Below, piece by piece: positions 1-7,181 of a stretch of 64,000 nucleotides of DNA; the first letter of the stretch is position 1; every line of letters starts with the position of its first letter. A program made the translations under genes and the position numbers. The notes beneath the pieces are model-generated. The model was given only the letters and a program-made list of their open reading frames with translations. It made no database searches and had not been told where the DNA came from. This DNA is from UBA6623 sp965238125 (GTDB lineage: Bacteria; Acidobacteriota; Terriglobia; Bryobacterales; UBA6623). The stretch covers positions 2,976,001-3,040,000 of the forward strand of contig OZ250179.1 in NCBI GenBank assembly GCA_965238125.1, given 5' to 3'.

Positions 1-1
1 C

Positions 2-817
2 TTCTCGACGCACATGGATACGGTGCCGCCGTTCATCCCGTCGAGTGAAGACGCCGAAGACATTTGGGGCCGCGGGGCTTCCGACACACATGGCATCGCC
101 GCTTCGATGCTCAAGGCCGTCGAAGCCTTGCTGGCCGCGGGCGAACGCGACCTCGCCGTGCTCTTTGTCGTCGGCGAGGAAGTCGACGGCATCGGCGCGG
201 AGACGGCCAATGAGAATCCGCCCGACGTTCGTTATCTCATCAACGGCGAACCGACTGAAAATCGGCTCGGGCTCGGAACCAAGGGCGCGCTGCGCATCGA
301 GCTCGAAGCCGAAGGCAAGGCGGCGCACTCGGCCTACGTCGAGCTGGGCGAATCGGCGATCGAGAAGCTGCTCGACAATCTCGAATCGCTCCGAAAAATC
401 GAGTGGCCCGTCGATGAAATCCTGGGGTCGAGCACGCTCAATATCGGGACGATCTCAGGCGGCGAGGCGGCCAACGTGATCCCGGATCGCGCCGCGGCGT
501 CGATCGTCATTCGCGTCGTCTCCGACCTTGAAGAGCTGAAGAAGCTCGCTCTTTCGGCTTTCGACGGCCGCGTTCGAGCCGTCATCGGTTCCGAATGCCC
601 GGCGGTCCATTTGAAATCCCTGCCGGGTTTCGAAACCTCGATCGTCAAATACGCGACCGACATTCCGAAGCTGAGCAACTGGGGCCGGCCCCTGTTGATC
701 GGCCCGGGAACGATCCACGTCGCCCATACGCTGGAAGAGCGCGTCCCCAAGAAACAACTGCTCGAAGCGGTTGACCTCTACCGCAAGCTGTTCAAACAGC
801 TGCGAACGACGACGTAG
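2..817 (+). CDS. M20-family zinc metallopeptidase (ArgE/DapE-like), 5' partial
   Basis: Co-catalytic zinc aminoacylase/desuccinylase of the M20 family. The reading frame is open from base 2, so the true start lies left of the window. Visible ligands in family order: HxD (STHMDTVPP, first codons), the bridging Asp in GRGASDTHG, the catalytic/metal Glu pair in GEEVDG, a Glu in NGEPTENR, and the late His in GTIHVAHTLEE. The usual dimerisation lid lies between GTKGAL and the NVIPD motif. The substrate cannot be set from sequence; the next gene, asd, makes a role in lysine (DapE-like) or arginine (ArgE-like) metabolism reasonable, but that is inference. About 270 residues are seen of a usual 350-400. 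Confidence 0.85.
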   Translation, partial: FSTHMDTVPPFIPSSEDAEDIWGRGASDTHGIAASMLKAVEALLAAGERDLAVLFVVGEEVDGIGAETANENPPDVRYLINGEPTENRLGLGTKGALRIELEAEGKAAHSAYVELGESAIEKLLDNLESLRKIEWPVDEILGSSTLNIGTISGGEAANVIPDRAAASIVIRVVSDLEELKKLALSAFDGRVRAVIGSECPAVHLKSLPGFETSIVKYATDIPKLSNWGRPLLIGPGTIHVAHTLEERVPKKQLLEAVDLYRKLFKQLRTTT

Positions 818-865
818 GGACGACCCCGTCCCCTGTCTCCCCGAATCGAAGGAAGGTTTTGTGCC

Positions 866-1915
866 ATGGAAAACAAGATTGAAGTCGGCGTACTCGGCGC
901 GACCGGAATGGTCGGCCAACAGTTCATCAATCAATTGCAGGGCCACCCGTGGTTCGAGCTGACGTGGCTCGGCGCGAGCGAACGTAGCGCGGGCAAACTC
1001 TATCGCGAAGCCGCAAACTGGACGCTCGACGGCGATATCCCCGCCTCGGTCGCGGACCAAATTGTGCAGGCATCCACGCCCGGCGACTCCCCTAAGTTGA
1101 TGTTCTCAGCCATGGATGCCGGCGTCGCCGGTCCCATCGAGCAGGCTTTCGCCGGTGCCGGCTGCCTGATTGTCTCGAACTCGCGCAATCACCGCATGGA
1201 CGCCGACGTGCCACTGCTGATCCCTGAAATCAACGCCGATCATCTCGGTCTGATTCCGATCCAGCGCAAGAATCGCGGCTGGTCGGGCGCGATCGTGACC
1301 AATCCCAACTGCTCGACCATCGCGATGACGATGGGCCTGGCGCCGCTGAAGCCCTTCGGGATCACGAAGATTCTTGCCGCCACGATGCAGGCGATTTCCG
1401 GGGCCGGCTACCCCGGCATGCCCTCGATGGACATCGTCGGCAACGTCGTCCCCTACGTCGGCGGCGAGGAGCCCAAGATGGAAAGCGAGACGAAGAAGAT
1501 CCTGGGCAATTTCAGCGGCGAGGGCGTCGCCAACCTCGCGGCCGCCGTCAGCGCCCATTGTAATCGCGTCGGCGTCGTCTACGGCCATACCGTGGCGGTG
1601 TCGGTTTCGCTCGATCAGAGCCCGTCGATCGAGGAGTTAAAGGAAGCCTTCGCGTCGTTTCGCGGCGTGCCGCAGCAGAAGGACTTGCCGAGTGCGCCCA
1701 AGCAGCCCGTGCATGTGATGGCCGCCGACAACCGGCCGCAACCGAGGAAAGACGCGTTGATCGAGGGCGGCATGGCCGTCTGCGTCGGCCGCGTCCGCGA
1801 GTGCCCGGTGCTGGACTACAAGTTTGTCGTCCTCGCCCACAACACCATCCGAGGGGCCGCCGGAGGCGCCGTCCTCAACGCCGAGCTGCTAAAGAGCGAA
1901 GGCTTGCTTGACTGA
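866..1915 (+). CDS. asd: aspartate-semialdehyde dehydrogenase
   Basis: NADPH-dependent reduction of aspartyl-4-phosphate to aspartate semialdehyde, the branch point to lysine/DAP, threonine and methionine. The N-terminal Rossmann motif GATGMVGQQ is at residues 10-18, the catalytic Cys sits in NPNCSTI (Cys149), and SGAGYPG and a late HCNRVGV segment match the family. The 349-residue length and the long SGAGYPGMPSMDIVGNV segment fit the archaeal/fungal-like ASADH branch rather than the E. coli type. The ATG is preceded by AGGAAGG. It lies 48 bp after the M20 peptidase on the same strand, so the two may be co-transcribed. A strong hairpin follows about 210 bp downstream. Confidence 0.96.
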   Translation: MENKIEVGVLGATGMVGQQFINQLQGHPWFELTWLGASERSAGKLYREAANWTLDGDIPASVADQIVQASTPGDSPKLMFSAMDAGVAGPIEQAFAGAGCLIVSNSRNHRMDADVPLLIPEINADHLGLIPIQRKNRGWSGAIVTNPNCSTIAMTMGLAPLKPFGITKILAATMQAISGAGYPGMPSMDIVGNVVPYVGGEEPKMESETKKILGNFSGEGVANLAAAVSAHCNRVGVVYGHTVAVSVSLDQSPSIEELKEAFASFRGVPQQKDLPSAPKQPVHVMAADNRPQPRKDALIEGGMAVCVGRVRECPVLDYKFVVLAHNTIRGAAGGAVLNAELLKSEGLLD

Positions 1916-1917
1916 CC

Positions 1918-1950
1918 AAACCGAGCCGCGCGCGTTAGCAAGCGGTATGC
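1918..1950 (+). repeat. dispersed palindromic repeat, family A, copy 1
   Basis: Begins AAACCGAGCCGCG and ends AGCGGTAT, with an imperfect complementary core. Related copies occur at 13731, 55308, 55482 (reverse) and 59890 (reverse). It lies immediately 3' of asd, the usual intergenic position for REP-like elements. Confidence 0.7.
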
Positions 1951-2061
1951 GACAAAGCCACTCAACCCGAAAGAGAGCGGCGAAACCGCGCTGCCCGGGA
2001 GAGAGAGCGTAGCGCAAGCCTCTCGCTTGCGCCCTTTCTCGCAACCGGCTCGACTTGAACA

Positions 2062-2100
2062 TTGGCCCAGGGTGGAGCAAAGCGACACCCAGAGTACATA
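2062..2100. repeat. dispersed repeat, family G (CCAGGGTGGAGC), copy 1
   Basis: GGCCCAGGGTGGAGCAAAGCG resembles the stretch near 36447-36480 (AGCCCAGGGTGGAGCCGAAG). Both are intergenic. Similar to short repeats common in planctomycete and acidobacterial genomes; no function assigned. Confidence 0.4.
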
Positions 2101-2128
2101 CCGGCACCTTGGACACCACAAGCAAGAT

Positions 2129-2151
2129 GGGAGCCCGTTTCACCGGGCTCC
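2129..2151. terminator. hairpin between convergent asd and antiporter genes
   Basis: GGGAGCCCG / CGGGCTCCC, a perfect 9-bp stem with a 5-6 nt loop. No U-tract follows, so it may act as a weak bidirectional terminator or mRNA 3'-end stabiliser between the convergent genes. Confidence 0.4.
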
Positions 2152-2163
2152 CTCAAGACAGGC

Positions 2164-2202
2164 CGGCATCGTGCGCTTTGCCGGTCAGGCGATGAGAAAT
2201 GC
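2164..2202. repeat. degenerate end fragment of the 183-bp MITE-like family
   Basis: GTGCGCTTTGCCGGTCAGG and GATGAGAAATGCGG closely match one terminus of the two 183-bp elements at 6682 and 10668. Only about 40 bp remain, just downstream of the antiporter stop. Confidence 0.5.
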
Positions 2203-2205
2203 GGT

Positions 2206-3408
2206 CTACCCCGCCTCCGTATCCTCGTGCGCCCGAGCCTCCCCGCTGCGCACAATCGCAAACTTCGTACTAATCGGCCCGAACATCTCATAGACCACAA
2301 CCGACGCCAAAATCACCGTCGTAACGACCTCGGCATAGAGCGGGAAACGGCGGTCGACTGCCAACGCGATGCCCACCGCCAGCCCGGCTTGCGCCATCAA
2401 ACCGAACCCCAAATACCGCTGAACCAGGGGATCGAGATTTAACCGCCGCGCCCCCCACATCGCCCCAAAGAACTTCCCTCCCGCCCGCGCGATCAAGTAC
2501 AGGAAACCCAACACGCCGATCGAGCCGATCAGTTGAACGTCGAGATCCGCCCCGGCGATGACGAAGAAGATGGCGTAAAAGGGCGGATCGGTGCGGGTCA
2601 ACGTCGCAAACAGGCGATGGCTGCTCGCCGAGAGATTCACCATCGTCGCGCCGACCGCGAGGCTGGCGATCAGAGTCGACAAATCCAGCAACAACGCCGA
2701 ACCCACGCACAGCAACACGCAGCCGGCCAGCAGGATCTGTACTTCCCCGTGCGCGGTCACCTGTTTGGCCCAACCCGCCAACAGCAGGCCTACCAGATAA
2801 CCCAGCGCGACCGAGCCGACCAATTGCCAAACCAGCGGGAACAGAGACCGGTACAGGGTATCCCAGAACGGCTCGCCGATCGCCAAACTGGCCGAGAAAT
2901 CAATCACCGACGCAACCAGAATGAAAATGGCCAAACAGAGAATGTTGTTCACGGCGATGATGCCCAGCAACGTGTTGCTCAGCGGCCCGTCGCTGTTGCA
3001 CTCGCGGATCACCATCAGCGTCGAGGCCGGCGCGGTCGCCATCGCCACCGTGCCCAGTAAACATGCGACCTGCCAGGGTTGGCCCGCCGCGAACATGCAA
3101 GCAGTGACCAACAACGCGGCCAAGACGGATTCCGCCAAAGTGACCAGAACGATCTGCCTTCCCACCGTCGCGAACCGTTCGAACTCAAACACCGACCCTA
3201 TCGAAAACAGGATCAACCCCAAGGCCACTTCGCTGAGAACCCCGAGTGCCGCCAGGTTTTCCGAGCTGACCCACCCCAGTACCGACGGTCCCAGCGCCAC
3301 GCCGGCCAGGATGTAGCCGGTGACCTCGGGTACCCGAACAAACTTCACCAAGTGCCCGGCCAGCAACGCCAGGAGCAAGATAACGCCGAGGGACGTAAGT
3401 TCATTCAT
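2206..3408 (-). CDS. cation:proton antiporter, CPA2/KefB-type membrane domain
   Basis: Integral membrane Na+/H+ or K+/H+ exchanger. The 400-residue protein is almost wholly hydrophobic, with about 11-12 predicted helices. Near the N-terminus RVPEVTGYILAGVALGPS is the CPA2 signature, followed by LFSIGSVFEF. In the ion-binding discontinuous helix, where CPA2 members usually carry DD or ND, this protein reads VNNILC, so the charged Asp is apparently replaced; this may alter stoichiometry. There is no C-terminal TrkA-N or USP domain, so it is the transporter domain alone. The ATG start is clear. It is convergent with asd and divergent from nothing nearby; the MFS gene upstream is on the same strand 168 bp away. 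Confidence 0.85.
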   Translation of the reverse strand: MNELTSLGVILLLALLAGHLVKFVRVPEVTGYILAGVALGPSVLGWVSSENLAALGVLSEVALGLILFSIGSVFEFERFATVGRQIVLVTLAESVLAALLVTACMFAAGQPWQVACLLGTVAMATAPASTLMVIRECNSDGPLSNTLLGIIAVNNILCLAIFILVASVIDFSASLAIGEPFWDTLYRSLFPLVWQLVGSVALGYLVGLLLAGWAKQVTAHGEVQILLAGCVLLCVGSALLLDLSTLIASLAVGATMVNLSASSHRLFATLTRTDPPFYAIFFVIAGADLDVQLIGSIGVLGFLYLIARAGGKFFGAMWGARRLNLDPLVQRYLGFGLMAQAGLAVGIALAVDRRFPLYAEVVTTVILASVVVYEMFGPISTKFAIVRSGEARAHEDTEAG

Positions 3409-3576
3409 GGTGAATCAGAGGCAGCAAACTGCCTCGCAGAGATCGCGGCCCACGACCGGCGACAACCCAAGCGACGACCAATTTCTCAATCCTAGCGGCA
3501 GCCCCAAGCCCGTAGCGCAACTCCCCTTGAGACCCACGGCTCTATCTCCTCATGCAGGCCTACGCCCCGGCGAACA

Positions 3577-4782
3577 TCACCCCGCCGCCGGCCGGGCCTC
3601 CACGAACCGCGTTTCGACCAACAAAACCACCAAGGCCGCCGCACCCAGCACCACCGACGCCCCCGCCGTCCACACCACCGCTTCGATGCTGATCACCGCC
3701 GTCAGCCTTGACGCCGCCCAGCACGCCACACTGCCTCCCACGACAAAGAACGCGAGCAGAAAGGTCAACGCCGAACTCTGCCGCGGGCCTAGTTGTCGGC
3801 CGATCCAACGCAACAGCAGCGAAAGCAGCACGCCCGTGCCGGCGCCGAAGACGACCGTTCCCGCGACGATCCCCGACGGCTCCGTCGCTCGCAGCAAGAA
3901 GGCGCAGCCGATACCGCAGCCGACAACCGCCCCAAGCATCCGGCTCGAGCGTTCTTCGAGCCCGGCAAACCGCCGACCCGCCAATAAGGCCGTGATGATC
4001 GCCAGCCAATAGACGATCCCTACCGCGATGCCCAGGTGCAGTCCCGAACCCAGCTTGCCGCCTACGTAGATCGGCAGAAGGCCGGCCATCGTTCCGTGCG
4101 CTCCGCCGAAAAGCCCGACCACCAGCGTCAACAGCAACCCGCTCGGGGTCATGAGGATTTTCCACCCGCTCGCCACAACGTCAGGCGCAACCCGGCGCGG
4201 CGCGTGCATCAGCCACGATAGCAACGCCGCCGATGCAAGCAAAGCGGCCAACCAGAGCATCATCGACGAAAGCGTGAGGACTCTGAAGAAGATCCACACG
4301 AAGAGACTGATCGTCAGGGCGCCCCAAGCCCATGCAAACCCCAACAGTCCCGCGGCTGTTTCCGTTCGCGCGATGACGCTCAGGAGCAAAGGCGGCTGTG
4401 TGCCCACCAGTAAGCCGACGGCGATCCCCATTCCCACAGCCGGCGGCAATACGCCCGCGGGAGAATAGGTGGTCGACAAAGCGGCCAAGCTCAGCGAAGA
4501 GCATAGTCCCGACATGACTACCGCGAAGCCGCCCAGATCCCCTTTCCGCAACACCCGAGCCGAGCCGACGGAAGCGGCAACGACTCCCGCGCCGAAGGCC
4601 GGCATGCCTTGACCCGCCAACCCGACATCCATGTTCGATTGCGCCGACCACAACGTGAAAACAATCCCCGGCAGCGTCAGTTCCGCGCCCAACAGCAAAG
4701 CCGCGAACGCCGCGGCTCGAACCGCCGCGGGCTCCGGTGTGCCCGTCGAGGCGACGGCGGGTTCTTGCGGGCTTTGAATCAC
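3577..4782 (-). CDS. MFS-like multi-pass membrane transporter
   Basis: 401 residues with about 12 hydrophobic helices in two halves, split by a basic loop (LMHAPRRVAPDVVASG, about residues 190-205), consistent with the major facilitator superfamily. No substrate signature is recognised, and the classical loop 2-3 motif is not conserved. The N-terminal 20 residues are hydrophilic and cytosolic. The start is a GTG without Shine-Dalgarno; a TAGAAT hexamer ends 6 nt upstream, compatible with a leaderless transcript. It is the upstream member of a same-strand pair with the antiporter. Confidence 0.6.
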   Translation of the reverse strand: MIQSPQEPAVASTGTPEPAAVRAAAFAALLLGAELTLPGIVFTLWSAQSNMDVGLAGQGMPAFGAGVVAASVGSARVLRKGDLGGFAVVMSGLCSSLSLAALSTTYSPAGVLPPAVGMGIAVGLLVGTQPPLLLSVIARTETAAGLLGFAWAWGALTISLFVWIFFRVLTLSSMMLWLAALLASAALLSWLMHAPRRVAPDVVASGWKILMTPSGLLLTLVVGLFGGAHGTMAGLLPIYVGGKLGSGLHLGIAVGIVYWLAIITALLAGRRFAGLEERSSRMLGAVVGCGIGCAFLLRATEPSGIVAGTVVFGAGTGVLLSLLLRWIGRQLGPRQSSALTFLLAFFVVGGSVACWAASRLTAVISIEAVVWTAGASVVLGAAALVVLLVETRFVEARPAAG

Positions 4783-4839
4783 CCGTGCATTCTAGCAAGC
4801 GCCGTCGGTGCAACTGAAATACGGTTTGTTGGACTCAAC

Positions 4840-5093
4840 CAGGGCTGGATCTGTGAGATCTCATAAACAGGCTCAAGTGGCGGCCGCGTTCCGCCGAGGC
4901 TACCACCTGCGGTTTCAAGCATTTGCGCCGCATCGGCGTCATCAGCCGAAGCCGGCACGCCGCTTGCAGGGAATCGACCTAGGGAAGCCCGGAGGTTCGG
5001 ATTTCTGAGGGTCTGAGCCGCTTTGGAGGGTTACCTCAACCCCGCATGGGGTTTCAAAGTCCCGGTCTATGGGGTGGACCGGGACTTTTTTTT
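4840..5093 (+). ncRNA. candidate structured non-coding RNA ending in a strong terminator
   Basis: A gene-free stretch ends in a textbook rho-independent terminator on the + strand, yet no + strand gene precedes it, so something else must be transcribed. Potential long-range pairing exists between AGGCTACCACCTGCGG (about 4898) and CCGCTTTGGAGGGTTACCT (about 5019), and a small hairpin AACCCC-GCAT-GGGGTT sits just before the terminator. Size and shape would suit a 6S-like or other small RNA, but no 6S, tmRNA, SRP or RNase P signature was recognised. The 5' end is a guess. Confidence 0.3.
5056..5093 (+). terminator. rho-independent terminator
   Basis: AAAGTCCCGGTC, a 9-nt loop, then GACCGGGACTTTTTTTT: a 12-bp perfect stem followed by a run of eight T. 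The strongest terminator in the window. Confidence 0.85.
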
Positions 5094-5170
5094 CGAGTGA
5101 CGTGATACGCCTCCAGGAGTCTTGCCGCCATTCCCGGCAACATGTCCCGTCGAGACTCCCCGCGACGGCC

Positions 5171-5581
5171 TCAGCTCTTGCGCGCCGCCCACCCGCCCAC
5201 CAACGGCAGGTGGAACTTCTTCCCCTGGAAAGCCTTAATGGCCCCGAGAACCGCCAACACGAAGAACCCCAGCACGATCAGGCTTTGAAGAGGCGGGAAG
5301 AAAAACCCCACGCCGATCATGCTGAAAATCCCGCCCAGAATCGCAAGCCCAATGTAGCCCACCATCAAACCCCCGAATAGCAGCAGCGACTGCATGCAGT
5401 GGAAGCGCACCAGCCGATCTTTATTGAACGGCTCGATCATCAGAAAAAGCACCGCCAAGGGAGTGACGTAGGCCAGAGCCGCCGCGATATCTTGCGAGCC
5501 CGCGACGGATGCGCCACCGGGAGCGCTCTCGGGAGCACTATGGGCTTCGGGTCCCGCCGGGTTGCGCGGCCTGAGACGCAC
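5171..5581 (-). CDS. DUF4870/Tic20-like small membrane protein, 3' part of a frameshifted gene
   Basis: Four hydrophobic segments (ALAYVTPLAVLFLMI, then the LLLFGGLMVGYIGLAIL block, a FPPLQSLIVLGFFVLAVLGA block) and the family-typical F.KDRLVRFHCMQSLLLF motif identify a DUF4870-like protein of unknown function. Its in-frame start would be a GTG inside a Pro/Ala-rich linker. Immediately upstream, one frame away, lies a zinc-ribbon segment that usually forms the N-terminus of such proteins, so this is probably the C-terminal two thirds of one gene broken by a one-base slip (see next entry). The true gene would span about 5171-5663. Confidence 0.7.
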   Translation of the reverse strand: MRLRPRNPAGPEAHSAPESAPGGASVAGSQDIAAALAYVTPLAVLFLMIEPFNKDRLVRFHCMQSLLLFGGLMVGYIGLAILGGIFSMIGVGFFFPPLQSLIVLGFFVLAVLGAIKAFQGKKFHLPLVGGWAARKS

Positions 5582-5663
5582 CAGGTTCGGCGGTGGCAGT
5601 TCCGCACTGGGCGCAAAACCTCACTCCACTGACATCGGCGCCGCATTGCGTGCAAAAAGGCAT
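5538..5663 (-). pseudogene. N-terminal double-CxxC zinc ribbon, out of frame with DUF4870
   Basis: Reads MPFCTQCGADVSGVRFCAQC then a Gly/Pro/Ala/Ser linker and stops at a TAG. Two CxxC knuckles spaced 13 residues apart are the classic zinc-ribbon found at the N-terminus of DUF4870 and similar membrane proteins. The reading frame overlaps the DUF4870 frame in the linker (about 5540-5581), where one nucleotide gained or lost would fuse the two. Either a real frameshift mutation, programmed slippage, or an assembly error; two separate genes is less likely. Confidence 0.65.
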
Positions 5664-5758
5664 CAGATTTCACTCCCGCTCAACAAAGGAAAGGCCGCGA
5701 TCGGCGATCCGCGACCGTTGCGGCCAGTATACCGTGAGAGGCCGAACCAACGTGCGAT

Positions 5759-6112
5759 GGGTGTGCGACATAAATGTGGGAGAATTGGCAGGTCGCGGGC
5801 ACCGGAAAAGGCTCTTGCAATCGAAACCGTCTCGTACCGAGGGGCGGCAGACGCTCGAGCGGCCCCGGCAGGGGCCCCGGAATTTAGTGGGACCGAAGGC
5901 ATTAAACGAAATAGCCCTGGAGGGGCGCGGGAAATCTTGTTCCGGCGCCCCGCTGGGGCTTCCCGTCCGGTGTCCCTTTTTCCCACCGCTGAAGCCGTGG
6001 GAAAAATTCCAGGGCTCCCGCCGGAGCCTGTGGGCGTGGATTTCCGAGTACAACTCTACTTTCGATCGCTCGCGTCGCGAGAAAGGATGTCCCACATTTA
6101 GGTCGCGCACCC
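5759..6112. mobile_element. MITE-like element with 23-bp TIRs and 9-bp target duplication
   Basis: Left end GGGTGTGCGACATAAATG.. and right end ..CATTTAGGTCGCGCACCC are inverted repeats of 23 bp matching at 21 positions. The element is flanked on both sides, exactly abutting the TIRs, by the direct repeat ACGTGCGAT (5750-5758 and 6113-6121). The 354-bp interior has no convincing coding region. TIRs plus a 9-bp duplication indicate transposition of a non-autonomous element; 9-bp duplications are made by, among others, IS4-group transposases. No matching transposase is in the window. Confidence 0.8.
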
Positions 6113-6161
6113 ACGTGCGATTCGCGCTCCTCCGCTCCTTCGAGGCCGCGTCCGCGAATCT

Positions 6162-6629
6162 CTACCGCCGCCTCGCCTCGAAAAACTTCCTCAGCCGCCG
6201 CAGGCATTCCTCGGCCAATACGCCCTCGACGACTTCGACCCTGTGGTTCAACAACTCCGAGTCCGCCACGCGAAACTTGCTGCGCACCGCCCCGAAGCGC
6301 AGGTCGCGCGTCCCGAAGACCAACCGCTTGACCCGCGCGTTCACCAACGCCCCGGCGCACATCGCACACGGCTCCATTGTTACGTAAAGCGTAGCCGCGG
6401 TCAGTCGGTAGGTGTCGAGCCGGCGGGAAGCCTCACGGAGCGCGATCATCTCGGCGTGCGCCGTCGGGTCGCGCGAAGCAATCGGAGAATTGGCGCCGGC
6501 GCCGACGATCTTGCCGCCCGCCACGACCACCGCGCCCACCGGCACCTCGCCCCGCGCTTCGGCTTCGTCCGCCCGCGCCAGCGCTTCGCGCATGAATCGT
6601 TCGTCGTTGGCTTGGATTTCCGCGCCCAT
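6162..6629 (-). CDS. tadA: tRNA-specific adenosine deaminase
   Basis: Converts A34 to inosine in tRNA-Arg(ACG). CDA-fold zinc motif HAE (in PTAHAEMIAL) with catalytic Glu, and PCAMCAG supplying the two Cys ligands, in the expected order; the FGTRDLRFGAV region also fits TadA. 155 residues, normal length. ATG at 6629 is chosen; a GTG two codons upstream is also in frame. A MITE-like element lies 50 bp downstream of the stop. Confidence 0.94.
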   Translation of the reverse strand: MGAEIQANDERFMREALARADEAEARGEVPVGAVVVAGGKIVGAGANSPIASRDPTAHAEMIALREASRRLDTYRLTAATLYVTMEPCAMCAGALVNARVKRLVFGTRDLRFGAVRSKFRVADSELLNHRVEVVEGVLAEECLRRLRKFFEARRR

Positions 6630-6681
6630 TTCCACCGAGTCTAACGGAGCCTGGCAGCCCGCCGGCGGAAGCTCATCGAAC

Positions 6682-6864
6682 TAGCCCGCATTTCTCACCG
6701 CCTGACGAGCAAAGCACACGAAAGGTCCGCCATTACTTCGTTGCGCTTGCTCGCCGTGCTCACCGTACTGTTCAAGTACGCCTCCGTGCGTCAAGCGGCG
6801 CGCGCCTCGTACTGACGGACCTTTCGTGCACTTTGCCTCGCCACGCGGTGAGAAAAGCGGGCTA
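6682..6864 (-). mobile_element. 183-bp MITE-like element, copy A (inverted relative to copy B)
   Basis: Bounded by TAGCCCGC and GCGGGCTA; the two ends are inverted repeats over about 50 bp. Its reverse complement matches 10668-10850 at 178 of 183 positions. TA at both outer ends is compatible with IS630/Tc1-mariner-type TA insertion. It contains no gene of its own, although both strands read open by chance. Confidence 0.75.
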
Positions 6865-6904
6865 GCTTGTATCCCACAATCAGTTGAGCGCGAAAATCGG
6901 TGGC

Positions 6905-6965
6905 TGTTCCGAAAATACACCCGGAATCTGCTCGGCGCCGAAGTCCCCGACGTGGCGTGAGCCTC
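6905..6965. repeat. dispersed repeat, family D, copy 1
   Basis: About 60 bp sharing TCCGAAAAT, GGAATCT and GTCCCCGACGTGGCG with 38836-38895 at about three quarters of positions. It sits in the gene-free 6866-7181 interval, which otherwise shows nothing recognisable. Confidence 0.6.
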
Positions 6966-7181
6966 CAGGCTTGCCGCGCCCCGAGTCATCGGGGCGGGTC
7001 TTGGATTGCCGCCTTGCGAGGTCTCGCGAATTCGGGGATACGAACCGATGAATCGGTTCCGGCAAGCGTGGACGCTCGCGCCACGTCCCCGCCGGGCCGC
7101 GAAACGCCGTCGATCACTATTCGGAGCTTAACTCGACTGTCGCCGCGTGCCGACCCCATCGCGTTGAGCCCTGACCGGGCG

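Noticed and set aside
6681..6989. Short frames through the 183-bp elements reading SPRGEAKCTKGPSVRGARR
   Set aside because: These peptides come from the repeat, not from a gene; the two copies in opposite orientation give the same peptide.
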